The position numbers were made by a program, and so were the translations under genes. Below are positions 33,734 to 45,600 of a stretch of 64,000 bases of DNA, piece after piece; positions within the stretch are counted from its first letter, which is position 1; every line of letters begins with the position of its first letter. Below the pieces are notes generated by a model that ran no database searches, was not told where the DNA came from, and was given only the letters and a program-made list of their open reading frames with translations. This DNA is from Dipodascopsis uninucleata var. uninucleata (lineage: Eukaryota; Ascomycota; Lipomycetes; Lipomycetales; Lipomycetaceae), in the NCBI GenBank assembly GCA_030568195.1, contig JAJLTO010000015.1:248001-312000 (forward strand), in the 5' to 3' direction.

Positions 33734-36118
33734 ATGGCTCCAAAGTCTGTGTCTTTACCTAGGAAACGACTGATTGGTTCTGTGGAAGATGGAAAATCAG
33801 CGGAGGATCAGAAAGGAAAGAGGAACTATAAGAGATCAAGAGTACTCAACGCGAGGACAATTCTTGCCCAAGAGTCAGATGCGTGTAAGTTAGGCTAATT
33901 TTTCTGAAATCTTTGGTACTATACGTTTTCGTTCGAATTTGCGAGGCTCTGACTGCTCTGGTTCATGTTTTTAGCACTCCAAAATGGACATATAAATGTT
34001 GAAAAGTTTGTCGAAGCTCGTAGATTCGAGATCGAACAGCTAGAAAATGCGATGAAGAATTCTAAAGCTATTCAGAAGCAGCAGACATTTCAGGCCGTTC
34101 CTCGAAGACTACGTCGTCGGGCGGCCAGTCACAATGTGAAATTTGTACCTTTGAGACTACGCAAGCAGGCATCGCAGGATTTAGCACAAAACACTCCCAG
34201 GAGAAAGCAGATCAAACTCACATCCAAGATGTACTGGCGCCAAAATACTGCAATGAGGCTCCGAAGTTATGCTAAAAACAGTGGTAATGCTCGAAAAGAG
34301 ATTGCCCTGAATAATTTTCCAATAGGTATCGATAAGCTCGCCAAAGGTCCTAAAATTATAGAGAGCCGATTTCGAAAGCGGCAAAAGGACAAGATTTGGC
34401 TACCAACTCATTTATGGCACGCTAAACGAGCTCATTTTGTACACAAATGGGGCTTTGTAATCCCTAGTCATCCCAATGAGAAGATTTATAGACCGACATA
34501 TCGTGCGGGTAATACTAGACAGTGGGATCCTTCTGTTAGACAAGCATTTAGCACGATGAAGGAACAGCAGCAAGCGCAAGCTGGTCCAGGTGCTGTCGTT
34601 TTTGATACAAGTTTCTATTCTACGATTGTTATTGAAGGCCAATATAGCAGCCTTGTTAGTATTTTATCAGGTAGCCTTACGAAGGGCTCCATTTCACCGA
34701 TTGTGTTTCAGGGAACCAAGATATATGACGATGGACTATGGGATATTTCTGGTAAATATCTGGGCGAAGGATTAATAATCTTTAATGCTAGAGATAATAT
34801 CGATTGCGTTCGAAGAGCAGCTGTTCGAGTACATCCATCAATATTCAAGAGTGTATGGCAGACTATTATGGATGAAGCGGAAAGATTTCGAGAAAGTGAT
34901 TCCAGTCTACATGTCAATGATTGCAGATTTGCTATTGGATCAATTGATCTGCTTGGTTGGAGAAGCTTGATCACAATATCATCTTTGCTTCGGTCCCATG
35001 TGCCCGAAGGACATGAAGAAGTCTCAACAATGGGCCTTCTGTCACAGCTAATTTCACAGATCGAACCTAGAAATCTCCCTGTTGGGTTTAATTCTTCCAC
35101 TATGTTGATCGATCCTAGAACATTTGATTTGACACCAAAAGAGAGACAGAATACAGACGTTCATGCTAGACCCGATGAAGTTAAGATTCGATTCCATCAA
35201 GAAGGATATGCAGGAGCAAATACTCTTTTTACCGTTCAAGGCCGTAGTGTAAAATACGCTAATCGCAAAGATGCAGATGTGTTGCGCGTCAAACGAAAGC
35301 GAGAGCAAGAGAGAGCTATGGCAACTGGTAGCGGTTTTCCAATACTAAAAGAAAGTGAAGTTTTGGTTCCCTCCGTATTCGTTAAACAAAAAAACGACGC
35401 TATAACAATCTTGCTGCCTTGGCAGTGGATAAATATATTCTATCGTACGTTGTATCACAAAGGTTACACTCTATTTGGAGGTTTGGATCAGTATAAGCAA
35501 ATCATGCTCGAGCGTATGCTTCCCTTATTTCCCGATGATTTTCCAGAGTGTTTTTCTGGCCAGCAAGAGGAATCTGCGCGAGCTAGATTTCTGGAGGATG
35601 AATGGAACAAGAGACCGAAGAGTAAAAAAGTAATTTACGATCGTCTAGATTTACAGAATGGCGAGAAGAGAGGGGAGGTTGGCAATCCATTTATATGCGA
35701 CTGGAGCTTATTTATTAGCCCAAAAATTACTGCTGATAATGATTTAACAATTACCCCAGATCCAGCATTATCTATTTCTTATCGTCATATTAAATTATAC
35801 TACATTGGTCGGGGTGCACCAAGTCCCTGTGCCAGGATATATGCTATTCCGCGATCCGCTAGAGAGAAGTGGATGTCATTAAAAGGTGTCAATCGCAAAT
35901 TAGCATCACAGGAAGCGAACTACCCCAAATGTCCTGGTGCGAAGTTTTTGATCGGATACGTCACAAATGGCTCATTTAATCTGAAGGAAGGAAAAGGTGC
36001 TGGTATTGGCTGTGTATCACAAAAGCATGTTGAGCTGTATGGACTCAGAGGATTTCGTTATTGTGTTGTGAGAAATGCCGGAGAGCCAGTAGGCCGACTA
36101 GCTATTATGAAGTTTTGA
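33734..36118 (+). CDS. POP1: RNase P/MRP protein subunit Pop1
   Basis: Largest protein subunit of RNase P and RNase MRP, which mature tRNA 5' ends and pre-rRNA. Two exons, 33734-33884 and 33975-36118 (90-nt intron, GTAAGT...TTTTTAG), give 764 residues. Exon 1 is basic. The POP1 domain opens with HINVEKFVEARRFEIEQLE, then RRLRRRAASHNVKFVPLRLR and the hallmark RFRKRQKDKIWLPTHLWHAKRAHF (about 185-205), followed by YRPTYRAGNTRQW. The POPLD domain (about 520-620) contains AITILLPWQWINIFYRTLYHKGYTLFGGLDQ. The C-terminus ends GLRGFRYCVVRNAGEPVGRLAIMKF, a conserved closing segment. Length is close to yeast Pop1 (875) minus a linker. The E-box palindrome upstream may regulate it. Confidence 0.94.
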
Positions 36119-36374
36119 AATATACAACTTTCCCCACAAATTCTTTATATACTATATACACCTCAATGGTTTAAGGTTGAACCTGAAAAACGAAGACAGA
36201 GCAAGGAAGTAGACGAAAAAATAAAATAACATTGATATCCTTACTATTGCCAACACTAATATACATTTTGATAACCATTTGTATTAAATTCTCATTATCC
36301 TTAAATGCCGAACTATTGCAATCATGATCCTACACATCGTAATTAAGAGAGTGCAATGAATTACGGTTTTCGAT
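36119..36374. other. Convergent spacer POP1/roadblock gene
   Basis: About 256 bp of AT-rich 3' flanks; nothing else recognised. Confidence 0.5.
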
Positions 36375-37107
36375 TTATATCATGCACAATAGCAAGTAGA
36401 AATCTAGAATCTAGAATCAATTTATGCAGGTCAGCCTAACTGTATTCCATACTTTTACAATTGCAAAACCTACCTGGGACAATTATCAGTTCATGCAACT
36501 TGGTTCGTAGTCGAATAAGTTTGAGAATATCTTCGTCTTCTTCTATTTGAGCACTGTCTTCATCGCGATGACCAGCACTCTCATCACCAGAGTTCTCGTT
36601 TTCGTCGTCACCAAATACCCGATCTCCTATCCTTGCACTTTCTTTGGTAGACGAATCTTCTTCACGGGAGCCTTTACCGCCAGAGCCATCAACATCAAAA
36701 AGGTTTTCTATCAAATAGTTTGACTGTTGGACATATCTTACGCATAGGCCGGCGTAGCGACTAACTAGTTCTGAATCTTCTGACGATGATCCGATTGCCT
36801 TCCCATCGCCATCAACCATTGACAAAGATTTTACAACTCCATTTCTCGCCAAATCAGCGATAATAATCCATCTTACCGCATGTCGGGCACTGATGCGTGC
36901 CACAATTTCGTCAATTTCGCGGTCAAGTTCAGATTCTCCTGGGACAGTAGGCCCAAGCATTGACGCAATTACTTGCTTGCGAACGCTTGAACTTGGACTA
37001 AAAGATTTTCTAGCTCTCGTCGAATTTGGAAGATCATAGTCTATACCAGATCCTGTAGACGTGCTCGCACTAGCAATCGCAGCTGTACGAAACAATGGCG
37101 GGCTCAT
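36375..37107 (-). CDS. Roadblock/LC7-type dynein light chain with acidic insertion
   Basis: Two exons, 37107-36474 and 36403-36375, joined by a GTAGGT...TCTAG intron, give 220 residues. The fold's conserved parts are visible but spread out: ELDREIDEIVARISARHAVRWIIIADLARNGVVKSLS (about 60-98), SRYAGLCVRYVQQSNYLI (about 113-130) and, at the end, DILKLIRLRTKLHELIIVPDFYLLLCMI, which matches the roadblock ending ([23 protein letters not shown]). Typical members have about 96-105 residues. Here a Ser-rich N-terminal extension of about 55 residues and an acidic Glu/Asp/Ser insertion of about 55 residues (about 136-190) double the size. Roadblock chains bind dynein intermediate chain in cargo transport. 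A roadblock-fold GTPase regulator remains possible. The tiny last exon is supported by the perfect match of its nine residues. Confidence 0.65.
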
Positions 37108-37500
37108 ATTTTAAGATTTACTCGTCGTCACCTTGATTTTGCTCTCCAACCAGACTATTAAATAATTAGAAAGTATAGTCCATTGGGACATGACCACATT
37201 TATATATACACCAGTACCTATCTCATTCCAGATACTATGACGGACATCTAATGCTACGAATGCTACATCGCATCTCACGCTTCCAGCTATGAATAAAATA
37301 CCACCACTGCATATAGGAAAAGATTATAAATATTTCAACATAAATGTGGAACTATTGTAACATATGATTTTTCTGGTCTCGTAAGACACAATACTTTTAT
37401 TGATATGAAAAATTATTTTTGATCGTTCTGTAAGACATAATACAAAATATATATTTACATCCTTAATAGCGGATTATGCATATAATGAATGTAAAACCTC
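37108..37500. other. Intergenic between roadblock gene and RPS30
   Basis: About 390 bp, AT-rich, upstream of the roadblock gene and downstream of RPS30 (both on the minus strand). No other feature seen. Confidence 0.5.
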
Positions 37501-38044
37501 TTAAGAAGAGTTAGGAGCTGGATTCATCTTTCGTCGGCCACCAGTGAGAGTAACGTTAACAAAACGTCCTAAAGATTTGATGTTAGATAGGCCATCAATA
37601 TGTTGCAGGTACTTAATTTAAGCATATTAAATGAATACATACTGTTGTAAAGAATGCGCTTGCGAGCACGTCCCTTTGGAACCTTCTTCTTTTCCTGCTT
37701 CTCGACTATAATCGTTGAAAAACTTGTCAGTCACGTCCGCTAAATATACAACTTTACGTAACAAATTATCTGCAAACCAGAAAAATGAAACTGACAACAT
37801 ACCCTTTGGAGTCTGAGACTTGACCTTACCGGCACGAGCGAGAGATCCGTGAACCTTTCCCTGTAGATAGAAATTATTAACTATTAGTAATCCAGATATG
37901 ATAATTATTAAAATTCTACACATCAGACATAAATCATGACTATAGAACCAGTTGCAACCAAACATTTACAGTCCTTCAAGTGGAGAAATAATATTCATCC
38001 TAGTGCATTGACAATAAACATCGTTCTTAAAAATTACTTACCAT
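37501..38044 (-). CDS. RPS30: Ribosomal protein eS30
   Basis: Small-subunit ribosomal protein of 63 residues, exactly the yeast length. Four exons: 38044-38042 (the ATG alone), 37860-37803, 37705-37643 and 37568-37501. Introns use GTAAGT or GTATGT donors. The joined product reads MGKVHGSLARAGKVKSQTPK, then VEKQEKKKVPKGRARKRILYN and RRFVNVTLTGGRRKMNPAP, nearly invariant eS30 sequence. There is no ubiquitin-like fusion as in animal FAU; this is usual in fungi. The first intron (181 nt) is the longest, and early introns are typical of ribosomal protein genes. Candidate AACCCTA-type promoter elements lie about 220-270 bp upstream. Confidence 0.96.
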
Positions 38045-38260
38045 TATGATAATATGTGTATAAACAAATTTACTGACTGTAAGAAAGAAAACGAGGGAGA
38101 GTACTAACAACAGTAGTTTTCGAGAAGTCCTGCTAGCTATACTTGCTATGGCGTAGTCGTGGATTTTGACCTGCGCTCGCTACTCGTAGTGTATATCCAG
38201 AAATATCCGTAGACAGACAATTGCATGACTGCTTTTTCTAACTTCTCTCGTGTTATACTA

Positions 38261-38314
38261 AAACCCTCGCTATAGCCCTACTTAATGGAATAGGCGTAAC
38301 CCTATACCTAACCC
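38261..38314. promoter_or_regulatory. Cluster of CCCTA (telo-box-like) elements upstream of RPS30
   Basis: AAACCCT (38261-38267), TAGCCCTA (38273-38280) and GTAACCCTATACCTAACCC (38296-38314) lie 217-270 bp upstream of the RPS30 start. Related AACCCTA/TTAGGG boxes bind Tbf1-like factors, and ACCCTACCCT (HomolE) serves S. pombe ribosomal protein genes. Position and repetition suggest a promoter role. Confidence 0.4.
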
Positions 38315-41300
38315 ATATCATGTAAGACTGTTCAGTTTGCTTATGTTCTGTGGATTAGGTGTTTTAAGGAGAGAGCTTACTGCTTAAGCGAGCAAGCCCA
38401 AACTCCTAGTATCGGTTCGCTAAACTAAGACGCGATGATGTAAGGAGCAAGGATTACAACGTTTACTTGGTCGCAGCAGAACGAGTCAAGCAGAGTGAAC
38501 AGCAGCACCTCGGAGTAAGGTGAACTGTCGTTTGCTCACTATCAGATTACTCAAAAGACCTTTCTTCAGAATCAGAGAAATTGAGACAAAAGACTTTCGA
38601 AACAATAGATGAGTATGCCGGTGCCTTAAGAGTCCGTCTGCGTGGTTTCCGCTCTTATATAGCCACTAGACACGTCGATCTGAGTATCTCTCTAGGCACT
38701 CAGGTGGAGGATTATCGAAACACATAAGCAAAATATACTATATTCTGCGTAGCTATATGCAGCAATTACGTACTAGCTCAATCCCAAACAGTACGGCATG
38801 CTGACAATAATAAGCGCATCGGCAAGCTTGGTATTGTCCGAGCAGATCTAGCATATTCGTACAACGGCCCTTGGGACGTTCTGGCGCATTCTAATTCTAG
38901 ATTCCATGGCGATTACATCTATGAAAAGCATTGAGAGACAGTGCATCCATACTAAGTAGATCTTGGGGAAGATCCGTTATTTCACATGTTGCACATGCAA
39001 AATGGGCACTGAAACAGGGAAGAACACTAGGGAAGACGTACTAAGGAGCGATCTGTGGAGATTGAGCACTGAGAAGTTCAGAGAAGATACTATAGAACAA
39101 AGCGAGAGTTCAAGAACTGTGATCTACCTGCCATGCACCGCAGGTTCTAACACAGATTCCAGGAACGCGGCAGGTCCCACATAGCCTGGGGCTAGCATTC
39201 GTAATTAAATATTCTTTCTATACGATCAGTGGCTGTTGCTAGACGCGGAAATGAATATAAGGAGTCAAAGGAATCTAAGACCCAGCTTAGCTAGTATGTT
39301 GGACTAGTACACGCATGCCTATACTATGACCTGTTGTTGCTGACAGAGTGACAAGACGAAGCTGTTGTTCTTGCGCGACACGGACGAGCTACGCCACAGC
39401 GGCGATCGAGCTCGTCTTTCTAAGTGTTAGGAGCACGAGGAACTCAAAAAGCAAAGGGCACAGATATCAGTTTCACAATAAACTTTCCTGCCCAGTGCTG
39501 CGTCTCGGTACATCTTTTGTGTACGAAGAGCTAAAGGCTACGTTTCAAAGCAGGCAATAAAATGAATGTTAAATCGTAAACTGGTGTGTATATATGCACT
39601 ATGCGAAGCTAAAATGGTTCTCTTTAGCAGCTACAAAGTTCAGCGAATCCGCTTTAGACACTAATATGGTCCAATAAACTTTGGCGGATACCTGCACTAA
39701 ACTGACGTAAATTAACGTAAGTTGTCCACTGCAAGAGTACAGCATGAGATCATTTTCAGTCTCGCCTTGCTAGAAGTGCACGACGATTAGGTTTCGTAAT
39801 TACATTCAGCATTTAATGGACTCTTTTGAGCTTTGAATCCATTGACGAGGCGACGATTTATTGTATATAATGGACAAAGAGCCTGCAGATGCGCTAGAAC
39901 TGACTGCTGTACTCCGGATTGTCTGCCAGTCGGCTGGCTATGTCGATCAATTGTGCTGTATTGAGTTAAATAGAATATGTAGTTGTTCCTATATAAATAC
40001 TATCTAAATGGTACGCGCAGTGCTATATCAAGCAGTTTGCAGCTACTAATTTTCTTTTTACTCTTAAATTTGTATGGGGTTGCTTTTCTTTTTTGTTTTT
40101 TATTACCGAGTAGTACTTAATATTTCATTTCCTATGACTTCCTGTTTCTCAGGACACTCGCTGCCTTGTACTGATCTTCTTCTTCATTCTTTAGTCTTCT
40201 GACTTAGCCCATCGATAAGGAAAGTTACTGCCAGGCGGCCTAGCGCACGCTTCAAAAAAGCATGTTGCAGGACATGAAATATCAGCTGAATAGGTATTTC
40301 TAAGCTTCAGGCTACTGACCGCGACTGATCGCATTCGTTTCTTAGACTATTGCAGGACTACGGTACAGTCATGTAGACGGTCGCCCGCCATGTAGTATCA
40401 CAGAACGTCGCCCAGGTTCCCAATAAATTTTTCCTCAGCGTATTCGTGAATGCATCTGTAAGTAGTCTATGGCTTTGAGCGTGCAGCTGATGAACGTGGA
40501 TATCGGCTTATCGCGGACTGCGGCTCTCGAATTTCCTCGTCGCAGAAGATCAGATTATGGGCATACATCGTATGAACTATCCAGAAGAAAAGCAGAACCA
40601 AAAGAATGTGGATACCTGTAGATCTGCTGGCATGCAGTCTAAAGCTGCTGAGGTCAGAGTAAATTTGGTTAGTGGCTTTGCTCCTAGGTGCAAGCTCTAA
40701 GAGATCTACGAAATGCGTAACTTTATAAGCTAACCCAAGGTCATATTTGCGCTTGCTGTATTCTTTTAGTGGCATTCTAAAACGAGACTGCCCTTGGTCT
40801 CGATTGCTCGCTATTTCTTTGCTTTTACGGGAGTAGATGCACAAAGCAAGCCTGCTCGGATCTTACATCAGGCATGTGAGCAGCGATAAACAGCTGATAG
40901 CTGGTGGATATCAATAGCATTCGCTTTGCCATGTTTTTCCGGAATTGGGATATATCTGGTCATATGTAGCACAAGTACATGTCTACGCTGCCAGAACTGC
41001 AAGTGCCCGAAGTTCTCTGTCCTCTGTATGAGCTGATTTTCTCTGCGTCAGTATCGTAAAACAAGTAATGGGAGTCTAGTTCTGGTTAGTAGCTGTAGCA
41101 GCATCAGATATTATGCTGCAATCCGCAATCTGCTCGCTACCTCTGCACGAGCGAAAAAACGGTTCACGCACACGATGAGGTGATAAAGTTACTCTTAGTC
41201 AAGATTTGTGTACTGCAAAATATGCTACGCCATAGGAGGACATCAATCAATTGTCTATTTGCATCTTTAACTTGAACAAGATAGTCAAAATCACAGATTT

Positions 41301-42280
41301 TGCTGGCTGGCTACGCCTAGCTGCTAATGTTTTAGCATTTGCGTCTATAATATTCCGCAAGAAAGGTACTAGGATGACACAATTTGAAATCATTTAAGAT
41401 TTTTACCATCTCGGATTAACTCGCGGCAAATTTTAACTATGATATACCCACACACTGCGGGAGCTAAAAGCAAAACAAAATTCTAATAGTAGAAGCAGCA
41501 CCAGTGGAGAAGAGAAGGGTGTTGTTTGGAGGGATGATGACAGCTTTGAATAGAGGTCACGAAGCCCTAAGAATTAAGCCAGCAGCTTGCACAGTTTACT
41601 TTGATTTGGCTCACCCAGTCTCAAGCTAAATGCCTAGAGCCAAAGATTTGGCGTAAGTTTTACATTATGAGGGAGATATTTATCTCATTATCGAGAGAGA
41701 ATAAAATCGCACTCTTTTACGGCAAAATACTTGCAACCCTTGAATTAAAGAAGACTTTAGGAAGACAGAAGAAGCTACATTTAAGCGGTGATTTCACTCC
41801 CTTTATTGCGTTTACTAGTCATCCTTCTGTTATGTGCTGGACAACACTGCTCGTGCCCTGCGATTTGCTGGAAACGGGGCATTAATATTATTTTCAGATC
41901 TGTGAGTGGACGCGTTCAAGAAATATCAGGCGATTTTTTTATTTGCCCTTGCTTTATCTCTAGTTCTTTTGCTTTTTCATTTTAAATTTTTTGCTATCCT
42001 TTTTTGTTCAGTTGTGCTGTCGGCCCTGGTACTGTTCGTCGCAGGAGATGTGCAGCTAGTTGCAAATTTTCTTCTGAATTTCCTGCACGCTGACGTGGTT
42101 ATTCCATGAGTAAATCAGCACGTGAATTTACATATGCAATATTATATAACGGATCTTGCCCTTAGTAGTCATGATTTCACTAAAATGACTTAAGGTCAAC
42201 GGTCTGCTTTCTAAGACAAGTTTAATTTTTTTTAGTCATGTTTGTGGAGTTAACTTTTGCCGAGATCAAAATGGGAAAGG

Positions 42281-42676
42281 CTATGGAAGCGGCGAAACCA
42301 TATCTGGAGTCATAAATTTATGTTTGATTCGATAACTGACAAGGCAATTTTCAGTTATTGCTCGTAAGTGAGGAGAGCGCTTGCTGAAGATTTCAACCTC
42401 AAAAACCATATTCATAGACATTTCACAGCGCTTCAGTTGAAAGGAAGACAAACAGGGGTTGTCAATAACAGCTCCATGATCTCCGTAAAATTGTTCGGTC
42501 TGCACCTGTAGTGACGTGTTCTGACACACGCTTGCAGGTATCAACTCTACCAGTAGAGATAATGCAACAGCGGCGCTAAAAAAATAGAAACAAATACTAT
42601 TTAACCCGAAATAGAAGATATAAGATAGACGAGCAGACTTCATATTCAAAAGACCTCGCCCAAAAGCAAAATGCAC
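42281..42676 (-). CDS. Possible small secreted protein (weak)
   Basis: A 131-codon ORF, or 121 residues from the inner ATG at 42643-42645. From that ATG it has a basic start (MKSARLSYIF) and a hydrophobic stretch ending SAAVALSLLVELIPASVC, resembling a signal peptide, then a mature part with four or five Cys residues. No family recognised. It sits alone in the gene-poor interval and may be chance; an internal TTTTTTTAG acceptor-like site could also split it. Confidence 0.2.
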   Translation of the reverse strand: MHFAFGRGLLNMKSARLSYIFYFGLNSICFYFFSAAVALSLLVELIPASVCQNTSLQVQTEQFYGDHGAVIDNPCLSSFQLKRCEMSMNMVFEVEIFSKRSPHLRAITENCLVSYRIKHKFMTPDMVSPLP

Positions 42677-45600
42677 GGTAGCTAGAGAGCTTAATATCCT
42701 GTTAGACGCTCTGGCTTTGTCTAGCTAGAAAAAGCAATAGAGAAGAGATATCGCGATCTACAGTGATCAAAACAACAGCTAGGTACCGGCAAATATGTAT
42801 CATGTTGTTCGCTAAGAGCTAGTGGAAATCATAGAAATGTCTGTACTACTATTAGACTTGCTGCCACTTGCAAATTAGAAAGCGTGTGCTACCTTCTCTA
42901 TCAGTAGTCATTTCATTCATTTCATCTTAAAAAAGGGACAGCTGTCTTCTCTTTCCAAAAAGGACTGGTTCGTTTTAGCTATAGCTAATCTTGCAAGCTC
43001 CGGTTTGGGTATCGTTTTAGCGCGAATTTGCTTGTATTGCTTGAAAATAGTGAATTGATAAATACACGGAGCCTTCGTCGTGCAGCCTGATTGTTAGAAA
43101 GTATATAGCGAGTGCTAATTTTGGACTAAATGTTTAGCTGGTCTCAATGAGGCTACAGTCCTTTGAGATTCTGACCTCTTGTCTTGAAATGAGGACTGAT
43201 AGATCTCTAGAGAACAGCTGTAAATCACGATTACTTAGTGAAAGTTGTATGCCAGCGCGTGAGATGTATTTTTACATTTATTTACGAAAGAGCAATCTCT
43301 CGACAAATGGCCATGATGGTAACTCAAATGTGTTCCGAAGAGGAAATGAAAATAGCTCACACTCGTCATCGTGCAGCCGACAGCTGAACCAAATAGTCAA
43401 GGTAATAATAATACATAAGTGCACATGTTGGGAGATAGTAATATTGTTCTATATGGTGCAAATTCCTGAGTTATGAAAATGGCTAGTGGCTATTAAACCT
43501 ACAAGTAAACTTCTCCATTCCAATCCGTTTCTCGAAGGTACCTGTTACGTAGAGTGATTTGACTAGACACTATCCTACTTTCTGTAAATCGTTTCCTTCA
43601 GCTTGGTACTCCCGCCATTGAATTAAATATATTACAACTGCCTTGATTTGTTAGCTTCATTTTGCCGCCTAAATGGGCGTCTGCTATATAATGAATAGGG
43701 TGCTATAAATAGCGGAATCGATGCCGATGAACAGTCTTGGTATTACTGGTGCGGAGCGACTGCTGGCAATGTATCATCTGCAGTTTGTAAGAGCATCACA
43801 CCTCGGGTATCACGATGGCCAGAACATACTAACGCGACAGCAACTCTTTTGTTCTAGCAAATGAGCTTCAAAACCATGTAGAGGTACCACTGGTGCCTAG
43901 ATATCTACAACAGTAGCAAAACAAGGGCCAGAATAATGAGCGGCAAGGCACGGTCTGCCGGTCAAGTGAGTGGAGAAAACGCTAATCCCCAATCGATAAA
44001 TAAAGAAGAGTTTCATGGTTTGGATCATATAGTATATAACTTAAACAAACGCTAGGTTTAAAAGGCACAATTTGCTCTATAGAGGAAAGCAATCAGCAAG
44101 TCGATCATTATACAGATACGAGTAATATTATATCCAGCCAAATATGTTTTCTTTTCTTCTAGACCTGGACAAATCGAAAAAAAGTTTTCCCGAACAAGGC
44201 GTAGTTGCTATCAGGAAGAAATTAGCATTAGAGTAAATGAATATCATAAACTATGGGACATAAAAGTGAACCAACGCAAGAACATCCGCTCACAAGAGAG
44301 CCAAATCACCGTTTTCAGACAATTCGGAGCTCAAGCTTACATCTCTACTAATCGACACCACGTTAAAAACTGCCACACATAAGTAGGGAAGAAATGCATA
44401 TATTAAAGCCATTGTATTCTCTATCTATTATTATTATTTCGTTTGAGCTTTGCTTACGGATACCACGTCTCAAGTGTCGTGCGGTTTGGCTTTTGATTAG
44501 GATTTCGCTCTGGAATTAATAAAAACGGAAACAAAAGAAACAAAAGTAGCAAAGCTTATCGGAACCGAAGACAGATGTCATTCACTTATTAATTAAATTC
44601 AGACCCTTTTCAGCAGTAAACTAGGTTTCTTCTCCTTTAGTACGCTTCATCCTACATACTCTTCTTTTACCCTCACGTATTAGCTCTTAAGCTATTATGT
44701 AACAATTATATAACCAAGGTAACTGCGGAGATTCTTGACGCGTGTTGAAGCAAGTTAAGGAATTAGCATACGAGGGGGATATCGAGAGTTCTTAATAGAC
44801 TTTAGCAAGTAAAGATGACGATGGATGTATGTACAGGCCACAACAGCAAGGAGCTACGCTAGCAAAGATGAGATTCGACCGTGAACGGGCGAGCGGATGA
44901 ACATACTCTTATAATCTTTGGAGTGATAATGCTCGATGTGAATTTCCTACAGGAATCGAGTGTTGCGCATACGCTTGAGCAAGTCTATGTAGAAGCTAGA
45001 GTAGTCTGTAGCAAATATGATTTGGGTGTGCGATAGGGCTACTTTCCTGTAAATAGCGCAAAGAGCGATTGTTGAGTAGTTTGCAGGTGCTCGCGCATGC
45101 TGGTGTACTAGCCGCAGTATAGATGGCTGGACACAGCAGGTACATACTCGTGGCCGATGAAAGGCTATCCAACCGTCGCTATGTATTTATTTCCTGTGCT
45201 TCAGCTTCTACATAGCGGCAGAGCTTAATTATGTTGCGGCTAGCATATAATACTGTATGATAGCAGAAGCATACTTTAGTGCAGGTGGTCAGTTAAGATC
45301 ACCAATACCCTCTCTGGAGTCCGAGGCGCGGATTTCTGTAAAAGCCATTGTGTCATAGGCGTTGAAGTGTACTAGCCCTAAATGGAATAGTGGTTTACCG
45401 AGTAGTACGAAGAACCTTATCTTGATAACATCTGTCGCGAAACAGAGTTTGTTGATCCGAACTTATTTTATACGCTGTTGCATCGATTAGTAAATAACGG
45501 AGACTACACTTTACTAATATGGAGTTCGATATAATGAAGTATTTTTTTTACAGTTATGGAACCCACAATTTTGTAGCGGAATGACATTACTAACTGGTAT

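Noticed and set aside
33474-33743. 89-codon minus ORF with a hydrophobic stretch upstream of POP1
   Set aside because: It overlaps the POP1 start codon and reads through the E-box palindrome. It lacks similarity to a known protein and competes with a certain promoter region.
40467-40844. 125-codon minus ORF with one hydrophobic segment
   Set aside because: No recognisable family, no splice continuity and no promoter-like context; treated as chance.
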